Origin: Acidaminococcus sp050873445
GTDB lineage: Bacteria > Bacillota > Negativicutes > Acidaminococcales > Acidaminococcaceae
Length of the DNA: 40,802 nucleotides
Direction of reading: 5' to 3'
Assembly: GCF_050873445.1 (NCBI RefSeq)
Contig: NZ_JBNMIU010000014.1
Location: 1 to 40,802, forward strand
Of the stretch, positions 6,989 through 14,566 are shown piece after piece. The translations under genes were made by a program, and so were the position numbers. Every line of letters begins with the position of its first letter. The stretch's first letter is position 1. The notes beneath the pieces were generated by a model. That model was not told the origin of the DNA. It worked only from the letters and a program-made list of their open reading frames with translations, and did no database searches.

Positions 6989-8463
6989 AATTTGCCCTCC
7001 TTGACCAGTTTCACGATTTTCTGGATCACACCGGTAGTGGAATAGCCCTCTTTGAAGGGCAAAATTTCCACTTTTCCGGCATATTCACGGCCGGCCACTT
7101 CCTCCGGCCTGTAATCTCCGCCTTTCACCAGGATATCCGGACGGATCCGCCTGATCAGCTCCGCGGGGGTATCCTCCCCGAAGAGTACCACCGCATCCAC
7201 ACAGGCCAGGGCGGCCAGCAGCCGGGCCCGGTCATTTTCCTGGTTCAGGGGACGGGTCTCCCCTTTCAGCCGTTTCACCGATGCGTCGGTATTCACGCCC
7301 ACGATCAGGTGCTGGCCCAGCTTGGCCGCCTGTTCCAGGTACTGCACATGGCCGGCGTGCAGAATGTCGAAACAGCCGTTGGTGAACACGATCCGTTCCC
7401 CGGCGGCCTGCCAGGTACGGGCCAGGCTGGTCACTTCGTCCCAGCTCAGGGGCCGGTAATCCCGGCCTTCCCGTTCTTCGCTGGCCAGCACTTCCTTCAG
7501 CAGTTCCTCCCGGTGCACCGGATACGTCCCCACTTTGGACACCACGATGCCCGCCGCCTTGTTGGACAGATTCAGGGCATCACCCAGAGAAAGGCCGCCT
7601 GCCACCGCTGCCAGGAGCACCGCCGCCACCGTATCCCCGGCGCCGGATACATCGAACACATCCCGGGCCGTGGCCGCTTCGGTGATCACTTCCTGGTTGT
7701 TGATCAGGGAGACCCCTTTTTCCGACCGGGTCACCACCACATTCCTGATATGAAAGGCATCCCGTGCTTTGGCTGCCAGTTCCACCAGGGGAGCTGTCTC
7801 ATTGGGGACCACCCTGCCCCCGGCTTCGCACATTTCTTTCACATTGGGGGTAATGAAATCACAGCCCGTGTATTTCCGCCAGTCGCTGCCCTTGGGATCC
7901 ACCAGTACAGGTACCTGGGCCTTGCGGGCCAGGGCCATCACCGTCTGGCAGAAATGATCCGAACACACACCCTTGGCATAGTCGCTGAGCACGATGCCGT
8001 CCAGGCCCTGCTGCAGCCGTTTCTGCAGCCAGTCCAGCAGCTGTTTTTCCTCGTCCGGGTCCAGATCGCCGGGTTCTTCGAAATCCAGCCGCAGCATCTG
8101 CTGCCGGCCGCCGATGACCCGCAGTTTCGTAATGGTCTTCCGTCCGGGCATGGGAAGCAGGCCGGTAAAATCGATCCCCGCCTTCGCCATTTTCTGTTCC
8201 AGGGCTTCCCGGTGCTCATCCAGGCCGGTGACCCCGGCGGCAAACACTTTCACCCCCAGGCCGGCCAGGTTGGCCGCCACATTGCCGGCCCCGCCCAGTA
8301 CGCTTTCCATATGGCGCACATGGTTCACCGGCACCGGGGCTTCCGGCGAGATCCGTTTCACTTCCCCGTAGATATAGCGGTCCAGCATCACATCACCGAT
8401 CACTGCGATCCGCAGCTTCTGGATGGTTTCCGTCAGGAACTGGGTACTTTTCGTATTACGCAT
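6985..8463 (-). CDS. hldE: Bifunctional heptose 7-phosphate kinase / heptose 1-phosphate adenylyltransferase
   Basis: The 492 residues contain two domains. Residues ~10-320 form a PfkB/ribokinase fold with VIGDVMLDRYIYG, GGAGNVAANL and the ATP/anion-hole motif DVSGAGDT. Residues ~345-492 form a cytidylyltransferase-type nucleotidyltransferase with TNGCFDILHAGHVQYL and ETRPLNQENDRA. It phosphorylates D-glycero-D-manno-heptose 7-phosphate and later adenylates the 1-phosphate. The ATG at 8463 is chosen because the upstream open extension runs through gmhA in another frame. It overlaps gmhA by 8 bases. Confidence 0.95.
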   Translation of the reverse strand: MRNTKSTQFLTETIQKLRIAVIGDVMLDRYIYGEVKRISPEAPVPVNHVRHMESVLGGAGNVAANLAGLGVKVFAAGVTGLDEHREALEQKMAKAGIDFTGLLPMPGRKTITKLRVIGGRQQMLRLDFEEPGDLDPDEEKQLLDWLQKRLQQGLDGIVLSDYAKGVCSDHFCQTVMALARKAQVPVLVDPKGSDWRKYTGCDFITPNVKEMCEAGGRVVPNETAPLVELAAKARDAFHIRNVVVTRSEKGVSLINNQEVITEAATARDVFDVSGAGDTVAAVLLAAVAGGLSLGDALNLSNKAAGIVVSKVGTYPVHREELLKEVLASEEREGRDYRPLSWDEVTSLARTWQAAGERIVFTNGCFDILHAGHVQYLEQAAKLGQHLIVGVNTDASVKRLKGETRPLNQENDRARLLAALACVDAVVLFGEDTPAELIRRIRPDILVKGGDYRPEEVAGREYAGKVEILPFKEGYSTTGVIQKIVKLVKEGKL

Positions 8464-9046
8464 AGTCTTCCACCAGCTCACAGATAATATGTCCCAGGAT
8501 TTCGTGGATTTCCTGGGTCCGTGCCGTATTGGCAGACGGCACATCCAGCAGTACATCACACAGATCGGCCATCTTGCCGCCGCCTTTGGCCGTAAAACCG
8601 ATGACCCGGATGCCCTTTTCCCGTGCCTTGGCGATGGCTTCCAGCACGTTGCCGCTGTTGCCGGAAGTGGAAATGCCCACCAGCACATCCCCTTCCCGGC
8701 CCAGTCCTTCCACCTGCCGGGAGAAGATCCTGTCATAGCCATAATCATTGCCGATGGCCGTCAGGATGGACGAATCCGTCGTAAGTGCCAGTGCCGCCAT
8801 CCCCGGCCGTTCCTTCTGGAACCGGCCCACGATTTCCGCAGCCCAGTGCTGGGCATCCGCTGCCGATCCCCCGTTGCCGCAGAACATCACTTTGCCGCCG
8901 GAAGCCAGGGTCAGGGAAATCATTCCGGCAGCTTCCTCCACTGCCTTCAGCAGCCGTTTGCTGCCCATGACTTTATGGACCAGCTTCTCGTGTTCCAGCA
9001 GCCGGGCGCTGATTGTTTCCTGCACTTTACCACCGATAGAGGTCAT
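8456..9046 (-). CDS. gmhA: Sedoheptulose 7-phosphate isomerase
   Basis: The 196-residue protein is a SIS-fold isomerase with VMFCGNGGSAADAQHWAAE near the N terminus, LTTDSSILTAIGNDYG, and ISTSGNSGNV. These are hallmark GmhA motifs. It makes D-glycero-D-manno-heptose 7-phosphate, the first step of ADP-heptose synthesis. Its start lies 20 bases inside the end of the lptD-like gene, so it is part of the same transcript. Confidence 0.94.
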   Translation of the reverse strand: MTSIGGKVQETISARLLEHEKLVHKVMGSKRLLKAVEEAAGMISLTLASGGKVMFCGNGGSAADAQHWAAEIVGRFQKERPGMAALALTTDSSILTAIGNDYGYDRIFSRQVEGLGREGDVLVGISTSGNSGNVLEAIAKAREKGIRVIGFTAKGGGKMADLCDVLLDVPSANTARTQEIHEILGHIICELVEDYA

Positions 9047-10655
9047 AGGTCACACTCCATTCATGATCATTGTTGTATTTCTTATCCCGGTATTCCAGAC
9101 CCAGCCGGAAGCAGCAGAAATCATGATACCACCGGTAAATGTACTCATAGACGCTGCTCTTGCCCTGGTCATACCGCATCACAAAATTCACCCAGTCGTT
9201 CATCCCCAGCTTCTTGGACAGGCCCCACTGCAGTTCCTTGGCCATATCCGGATCCGAGTAGGAGAATACGGAACTGTGTTCCTTTTCGTAGTAGTAACCC
9301 AGCCAGGTGTTCCAGCCTCCTTCAAAGGCCTTATTCAGGGTGGCGGAATACAGCATGGTCTTTTTCATTTCATCCGTAATGCTTTCACGGACCCACTTGT
9401 GCCCCACGCCCAGATTCAGGAAAAGAGGCTTCTTTTCATGGGTCAGCCGGATGGGATCGTGATTCAGGTAGACCCCATATTCCGTGTGCCAGCTGCGCTT
9501 CCAGTTATCTTTCCACAGCCCGTGGCTGGCATAGGCGGAATAGTTCACCGGCACGTTCTTGTCGAACTTGTGGCTCTTGTAGACGATTTTCACATCCCGT
9601 TCCTTGCGGATCCAGTTATTGTCCGAGTCTTCCGTATGGCCGTCCTGGATCTGCACATAGAAGTTCTTTTCGTTCTGCACATCGGTAAACAAAGGCCGCC
9701 AGCCGATCTTGGAATAATACTTCAGCTCTGCATCCAGATTGTTCTTGTTGCTCAGGGGGATGTCCAGGTTGTAACGGAGTTTCACGCCATGGTCCGAATC
9801 GTAGCCGATATGGGGCAGCAGGCTCTGCTTGCTGCCGTCATCCTGCATCCGGTTGATCCAGCGGTCCCGGGAATAGATATGCTTGCCCTTCACATATACC
9901 TTCACGTTATAGGCGATGATCTTATCCTTGGGATAGATCACCACTTTGTCGGCCTTCACTTCCACACAGGGCGGATGGTAGACGGCCGGGCAGCGGGTAG
10001 TGGATCCGCCGCTGGTCAGTTCCACCCGGTCGGGGTAGATTTCCCCGATGTCCGCCTTGTAGATGTCCTTGCCGTTGTGACCGGAAATATCCTTCACCGT
10101 ACCGGTCTTGTCCAGGAAGTTGTAGTGTCCCCATTTGCCGTCGGTCACGCTGGTTCCGGTACTGGTATCGTCTACGATCCGCCCGCCGGTGAGCAGGTAC
10201 ACATCCCCGGTCTTGGAGTTGCCCTGGGCCTGGGCCGTATACAGCTTCTGGTTGCCCTGGTACAGGCGCACATTCCCGGTAGCCTGGAAATCTCCGGTTT
10301 CCGTATTGTATTTCACCTGATCCCCATAGATGGTAATGGGCAGAGTGGATTCACTGGGGACGGTTTCTCCCCGCTTTTCCCGTTCCTTCTGCTCTTTGGA
10401 TGTCTCTTTCCCCGCCTGGGTAATGGCTTCCACTTTGGCATCGGGCTGATCCTGGATCCGGCGGATGCCTTCCCGCTGATGGGCATAGGATTCCACTTCA
10501 TCCAGGCTCTGGGGTGCGTTCTGGAACGCCCGGGGCTGGTAAGCCGGGCCGTCCTTGCTGCTCAGCTTGCCCCCGTCATAGGTGACGGCTGCGCTGGCCA
10601 TCCCCGGCAGCAGCAGCGTCCATGTAATTCCTAAGGCCAATGCCTTCTTGTTCAT
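9027..10655 (-). CDS. LptD-like outer-membrane LPS assembly protein (short form)
   Basis: A 542-residue exported protein with signal peptide MNKKALALGITWTLLLPGMASA. Residues ~105-290 look like an OstA/LptD N-terminal beta-jellyroll (ITIYGDQVKYNTETGDFQATGNVRLYQ). The rest alternates short aromatic-rich strands and ends in an aromatic residue (YDLYRW), as outer-membrane barrels do. The pair of cysteines near residues 220-230 (TTRCPAVYHPPC) is notable because LptD needs disulfides. It is much shorter than E. coli LptD (784 residues). It is first in the heptose operon. It may be the LPS-inserting partner for the Lpt proteins in the other operon, or a related OstA-family barrel. Confidence 0.75.
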   Translation of the reverse strand: MNKKALALGITWTLLLPGMASAAVTYDGGKLSSKDGPAYQPRAFQNAPQSLDEVESYAHQREGIRRIQDQPDAKVEAITQAGKETSKEQKEREKRGETVPSESTLPITIYGDQVKYNTETGDFQATGNVRLYQGNQKLYTAQAQGNSKTGDVYLLTGGRIVDDTSTGTSVTDGKWGHYNFLDKTGTVKDISGHNGKDIYKADIGEIYPDRVELTSGGSTTRCPAVYHPPCVEVKADKVVIYPKDKIIAYNVKVYVKGKHIYSRDRWINRMQDDGSKQSLLPHIGYDSDHGVKLRYNLDIPLSNKNNLDAELKYYSKIGWRPLFTDVQNEKNFYVQIQDGHTEDSDNNWIRKERDVKIVYKSHKFDKNVPVNYSAYASHGLWKDNWKRSWHTEYGVYLNHDPIRLTHEKKPLFLNLGVGHKWVRESITDEMKKTMLYSATLNKAFEGGWNTWLGYYYEKEHSSVFSYSDPDMAKELQWGLSKKLGMNDWVNFVMRYDQGKSSVYEYIYRWYHDFCCFRLGLEYRDKKYNNDHEWSVTYDLYRW

Positions 10656-10732
10656 AGGATCTTGTCCTCCACTGGTAAAATTCGCTGATCAAATCTTTCA
10701 TCCGTATCACAAACAAAGATACACTCTTCCAC

Positions 10733-10738
10733 ATTATA
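10733..10738 (-). promoter_or_regulatory. Candidate -10 box of the lptD-like/heptose operon
   Basis: A perfect TATAAT lies 77 bases upstream of the lptD-like start. The best -35 (TTGCGG) is 20 bases away and inside the preceding terminator stem, so the promoter is only tentative. Confidence 0.35.
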
Positions 10739-10742
10739 ACAC

Positions 10743-10784
10743 AAAAGGCCCGGCTCTTCCGCAACTTTGTGTGAAAGAGCCGGG
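10743..10784 (-). terminator. Terminator after the exported acidic-tail protein
   Basis: A 10-bp stem (CCCGGCTCTT at 10,749-10,758 with 10,775-10,784) is followed on the minus strand by CCTTTTG. It separates the gene ending at 10,833 from the heptose operon. Confidence 0.65.
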
Positions 10785-10832
10785 TTCCGGCCAGCCGTAC
10801 CGCCATGGGTACCTGCTGTTTTGTTCAATTGC

Positions 10833-12197
10833 TCACAGGGTGCTGGAGTCGTAGGCAGAACCGTCATCTTCATCCAGCATGGGCTGGCTGCTGTCGTTCT
10901 TGCGCACCAGTTTCCTGGCTTCGTCATCCTTTTGTTTCTGGGCTGCATCGGCAGCAGCTTCCGTTTCAGCGTCCGCCCTGTCACCGCCTTCTTCCTTATC
11001 AGCAGTTTTGGGTTCCGCAGCATCCTGGGACACCGTCCTGTCTTCCGCAGCGGTCACATCGGCATCGGATTCATCCAGAGCCACGCCGCTGTCCTTTTTG
11101 GGCGTCACGGCAGCAGCGGTTTCCTTGCCGGTGGACGTGTCAGCCGCCGGCTGCTGGGCAGCAGCAGTTTCACCGGCAGCTACAGCCACGCCGGAAGCAG
11201 GTTCAGCGGCTGCCGGGCCGCTGGCGTTTTCATTGCTGTCCAGTTGCTGGCCCTTGGCCGTGTTCCCGGCCAGGATTACGCCATCCACGCTGGTATCTTC
11301 CGCAACCTGTACATAAGTATTGGTCCCTGCAGGGATGGTCACAGAGGAACCTTTTACAAAGGCACCGCCCACAACGCCCACCGGCCCGAACAGGATCATG
11401 CCCCCGATGGAGGCACCGGCGGCACCGGCAGCGGTCTTGGCCTGCTGTTTGGCCAGTTCTCCCACCGTAACAGGGATGGCACCGCCGTTCACGGCTACCA
11501 CATGGGAGAAGTCCAGGTCGATCCGGGCATCCCGGCCGAAGATCCGGGGCTGCACGATTTTCTTGATCTGGCCGTAACCCTTGGAACCCTTGGGCAGTAC
11601 CAGCGCATCGCCTACGTAAACGTTGTCATCCACAACGAAGTCAATGCTGTCGCCCTGCTGGTTGGTCTTGCTGTCGATGTCCTGCATGAATTTCACTTTG
11701 ATCAGGGAATCCTTGGGCAGCACCACCATGCTGGAGGTCAGGCTGCCGGTAGGAAAAGCGGCCTTGGTCAGCCGGTTCAGGCGGCTGTTGAAGGTATCTT
11801 TCGCATATTCCGTACCAAAAATCTGGGTTTCCAGAGACCCGATCCGGTTCTTGGCGGCATCCGTACTCATCCGGTCGGAGAACTGCCATTCGATGACGTT
11901 CAGCATGGTGGCAGCCGAAAGCCTGCCGTTGGCAGGAGCCCCCTCCAGGCCATTGTACAGACGGTCCACCCGGCTCATCACCGAACCGGTGCTCTTCTGG
12001 CCGTACATTTCCATTTCCATCTTGTCCACCCGGGACACCAGGGAACCGGTCTGCACCGCACCATACAGGAAGCTTTCCGCAGTTTCCAGTTTCCCGGCCA
12101 CCGTGCTGCTGGTTGCCATTTCCTCGGCAAAGGCCGGGATCAGGCAGGTCAGACAAAGAAGCGCTGTCAAAAACAGGCTGATGAATTTTTTCTTCAC
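10833..12197 (-). CDS. Exported protein of unknown function with acidic low-complexity tail
   Basis: A 454-residue protein. It starts with a clear signal peptide ending LIPAFA|EE; the GTG at 12,197 is chosen because GGAGG lies 8 bases upstream and an earlier in-frame ATG at 12,242 has no such site. Residues ~25-130 look helical (repeats of SRVDKME/SRVDRLY type). Residues ~150-320 look beta-rich with a conserved-looking VLPKDSLIKVKF and VLPKGSKGYGQIKKI. They also hold a glycine-rich hydrophobic hairpin (GAAGASIGGMILFGPVGVVGG). The last ~120 residues are rich in A, D, E and K. I do not recognise a named family. It is probably periplasmic or envelope-attached. Confidence 0.75.
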   Translation of the reverse strand: MKKKFISLFLTALLCLTCLIPAFAEEMATSSTVAGKLETAESFLYGAVQTGSLVSRVDKMEMEMYGQKSTGSVMSRVDRLYNGLEGAPANGRLSAATMLNVIEWQFSDRMSTDAAKNRIGSLETQIFGTEYAKDTFNSRLNRLTKAAFPTGSLTSSMVVLPKDSLIKVKFMQDIDSKTNQQGDSIDFVVDDNVYVGDALVLPKGSKGYGQIKKIVQPRIFGRDARIDLDFSHVVAVNGGAIPVTVGELAKQQAKTAAGAAGASIGGMILFGPVGVVGGAFVKGSSVTIPAGTNTYVQVAEDTSVDGVILAGNTAKGQQLDSNENASGPAAAEPASGVAVAAGETAAAQQPAADTSTGKETAAAVTPKKDSGVALDESDADVTAAEDRTVSQDAAEPKTADKEEGGDRADAETEAAADAAQKQKDDEARKLVRKNDSSQPMLDEDDGSAYDSSTL

Positions 12198-12257
12198 TCC
12201 AGACACCTCCGTCAGGGTAATTTCAGAATAATGTAGTTTCATTGTACCATAGTTCCT

Positions 12258-13163
12258 TTATTTTTTCCACGGCGCCAGCTTTTCTTCCATCTCCGCCCGC
12301 ATGCGGTCCATCAGCTCGTAGCGGCGGCGGTGGTTGGCCCGCTTGGAAGGCTTGAATTCCGACAGCTCCCGCCGTTTCTCCTCCAGAGGGATCTTGTAGA
12401 ACCGGGGATCCGCACAGGCCGTACCCCCGCATTCTTCCCAGAAATCCCCGAAATTGGTCTTCAGCTTCCGGTCCATGCGCACATGGTTCATGGCGTAATA
12501 CCCTGCATTGGACACCGCATAGATGGATTCACAGCCCATCAGATCCGCCAGAGTCCGCAGCCCGTAGAAAATCAGGTTCTTGGTGCGGTACCCGAAGAAT
12601 TTCTTCGTCATGGCCTTTACCGCATCGTTGCCCAGGGTGGTTCCCTGCAGGGCCCCCACCCACACGCAGGGCTTGCCCGTTTCCGGATCCGGTTCCAGCC
12701 AGAACATGATCTGGTAGAAATCCAGTTCGCCCCAGTGGAGCACCAGGGACAGGCATCCTTCCTTCCGCTGGCCCGGATGGAACAGCAGGTCCAGTGTCAG
12801 TGGCTTGTCCTGGAAGGCATCCGTCCACAGATTCACCTTGCCGTGTTCCACGTAGATCCGCCGCAGAAAGTCCGGCTGCAGCAGCTGTTCCAGGGCAAAA
12901 ATGTGGTAGGTGATCAGCCTGCATCGTTCCTTCCAGGTGGCACCCTTGTAGAAAAAAGAACGGGTGCCCTGTTCCAGCAGGCAGGGCATGCCCTGGAGCA
13001 CTTCCCGGCGCAGGGGCGTGGCGTGGAAGAACTTCTGCAGGCCATCCATCTGACGGCTGTGGGTCCGGCAGCGCAGCAGGTATACCCAGTACCGTTTCCG
13101 CTCCTTTAAATGTTCCAAATTATAGCAGGCCTTTCCGGCTGCCTTGATCTCTGCCCAATCCAT
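12258..13163 (-). CDS. VirK/YbjX (DUF535) family protein
   Basis: The 301-residue protein resembles the DUF535 family that includes Shigella VirK and E. coli YbjX. Visible features are LTLDLLFHPGQRKEGCLSLVLHWGE, the core VGALQGTTLGNDAVKAMTKK, and a C-terminal YELMDRMRAEME. Members are linked to envelope and virulence phenotypes, but no reaction is known. No signal peptide is seen. It starts at ATG 13,163 after a GGGGAG site, and a 20-bp palindrome (13,175-13,194) lies in its leader. Confidence 0.7.
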   Translation of the reverse strand: MDWAEIKAAGKACYNLEHLKERKRYWVYLLRCRTHSRQMDGLQKFFHATPLRREVLQGMPCLLEQGTRSFFYKGATWKERCRLITYHIFALEQLLQPDFLRRIYVEHGKVNLWTDAFQDKPLTLDLLFHPGQRKEGCLSLVLHWGELDFYQIMFWLEPDPETGKPCVWVGALQGTTLGNDAVKAMTKKFFGYRTKNLIFYGLRTLADLMGCESIYAVSNAGYYAMNHVRMDRKLKTNFGDFWEECGGTACADPRFYKIPLEEKRRELSEFKPSKRANHRRRYELMDRMRAEMEEKLAPWKK

Positions 13164-13185
13164 GCTCCCCCATTCCTTTCTTCAT

Positions 13186-13219
13186 GAAGAAAGGGCTGTC
13201 GCCTTTGCCGCGATAGCCC
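13186..13219 (-). terminator. Terminator after the exported protein at 13,228
   Basis: The stem GGGCTATCGC/GCGACAGCCC (10 bp with one G-U pair, 13,193-13,219) is followed on the minus strand by TTTCTTC. Confidence 0.65.
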
Positions 13220-13227
13220 CCTGTTTG

Positions 13228-13866
13228 TTATTTGTTGTTCTTGATGACTTTGTTCAACTCTCTCCGTACAAACAGGCCGAACTCGTGATGAGGCCAGTCA
13301 GACCGGGGATTGATGGCGCCGCTTTCCATTTCGCGGCTGTAGCTCCAGTGGTCATCCTTGAATTTGCCGTTGATGGTATTCAGGGTGGCGAACCGGCCCC
13401 GGTAATCCAGGATGGTCATGGGTTCCCGGCGGAAGTTGTCTTCCGTTACATCGAACTTGTCCACGGCCATGGCGATGACCACATCGGCCCCGCTGGCCTT
13501 GGCCACAGCCTGCAGCCCTTCCTGGGTGAACAGGTTGTCCTGTTCCTGCAGGGCCACTTTCCGGACCACATCGGAATCGACCATGTCATATTCCGGATAC
13601 TGGAATTTCTTGGCGATTTCGTTGCTGTATACGATGGGTTTCATCCCTTCGTTGTCTTCGACTTTTTCACCGATCATCAGAGGCACCACAGCCAGCTTCA
13701 GGGATTTCACCTGCGGCGTGGCAGCAGGGGTCTGCTGCTGGGAAGTGGTTTCCGCCGGTTTGGTCGGCGTAAAGGTGAAAGTCCCGGCTTCCGCCTGGGG
13801 GATCACCGGCAGCGTCAGGGCTGCACAAAAAGCGACGGCAGACAAAGTTTGCCAGAATTTTTTCAT
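13228..13866 (-). CDS. Exported protein of unknown function
   Basis: A 212-residue protein with signal peptide MKKFWQTLSAVAFCAALTLPVIPQAEA and a short P/T/Q-rich linker (to about residue 52). The mature domain contains KLAVVPLMIGEKVED, then a long helical part, then GADVVIAMAVDKFDVTED. That pattern of an AVVP strand and a later GADVV strand is seen in periplasmic proteins with an anticodon-binding-like fold (TolB-N or FlgT type), but I cannot assign a family. It has its own promoter (13,904-13,932) and terminator, so it is a single-gene unit. Confidence 0.7.
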   Translation of the reverse strand: MKKFWQTLSAVAFCAALTLPVIPQAEAGTFTFTPTKPAETTSQQQTPAATPQVKSLKLAVVPLMIGEKVEDNEGMKPIVYSNEIAKKFQYPEYDMVDSDVVRKVALQEQDNLFTQEGLQAVAKASGADVVIAMAVDKFDVTEDNFRREPMTILDYRGRFATLNTINGKFKDDHWSYSREMESGAINPRSDWPHHEFGLFVRRELNKVIKNNK

Positions 13867-13903
13867 GGTGCTACAACCTCCTAGTTGTCATTCTTTATAT
13901 TTT

Positions 13904-13932
13904 ATCATAGGAGCTGGTTTTTGACCAGTCAA
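13904..13932 (-). promoter_or_regulatory. Promoter of the exported protein at 13,228
   Basis: TTGACT (13,927-13,932) and TATGAT (13,904-13,909) with a 17-base spacer on the minus strand. The -35 directly abuts the stop codon of the upstream SH3b gene. Confidence 0.7.
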
Positions 13933-14457
13933 TTAAATTTCCTGCAGGTAGTCCGAAGCCACCCAGCCGATGTCTCCGTTTTCCCGTTCCACTTTGGTCC
14001 AGTGCAGTCCGCCCCCGTCGGCAGCGTCCATGATGGTGACCACTTCGCCTTTTTCAAAGTAGTCCAGTACGTCCCCATTCTGGTTGGGGTCGCTGCGCAT
14101 GCGCACATCCGTGCCGATGATCTTGCCCCTGCGGTCCTGCAGGCGGGCTTCCGAAGGGATCAGGGAACCGTCCGGCACCCGGCAGTATTCGCCGGCCACC
14201 CAGCCCTGGGTACCGTCCTGACGGTTCACTTCGTACCATTTGCGGCCTTCGCTCACGTTGCTCTTCAGCACTTCCACCTTTTCGCCGTCCTCGAAGTATC
14301 CGATGATCGCTGTATTTGTCCCTGCCCCTTTGCGCATCCGTACTTCCGTACCGATGATGGTCCCGGTGGCAGAAGCATCTGCTTTCCGCTCCAGGGGGAA
14401 TGTCAGACCCAAAAGACAGCAGGCTGCAGCAAGGATCCGTACCAATTTCTTCATCAT
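13933..14457 (-). CDS. Secreted protein with two bacterial SH3 domains
   Basis: A 174-residue protein with a signal peptide of about 28 residues (LVRILAAACCLLGLTFP...ADAS). Two SH3b repeats follow: residues ~32-88 (GTIIGTEVRMRKGAGTNTAI... GTQGWVAGEYC) and ~103-172 (GKIIGTDVRMRSDPNQNGDV... GDIGWVASDYL). SH3b domains commonly bind peptidoglycan or target wall enzymes; no catalytic domain is present. GGAGG precedes the ATG at 14,457 by 6 bases; a second ATG follows directly at 14,454. It is related in sequence to the C-terminal half of the next gene upstream, which suggests duplication. Confidence 0.8.
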   Translation of the reverse strand: MMKKLVRILAAACCLLGLTFPLERKADASATGTIIGTEVRMRKGAGTNTAIIGYFEDGEKVEVLKSNVSEGRKWYEVNRQDGTQGWVAGEYCRVPDGSLIPSEARLQDRRGKIIGTDVRMRSDPNQNGDVLDYFEKGEVVTIMDAADGGGLHWTKVERENGDIGWVASDYLQEI

Positions 14458-14566
14458 GGTCTGCCTCCTCTCACGCTTATGCAACTGATTTCTTTATTTT
14501 ATATTTTATGTAGTCATTGTATCACGAAGTGAGCGGCAGTGCTATAGACTTCTTATCCGCCGGCTG

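Noticed and set aside
8748..10634. A 628-codon plus-strand frame opposite gmhA and the lptD-like gene
   Set aside because: Shadow of two genes with clear family motifs; its hydrophobic V/I/H-rich translation mirrors beta-barrel codons.
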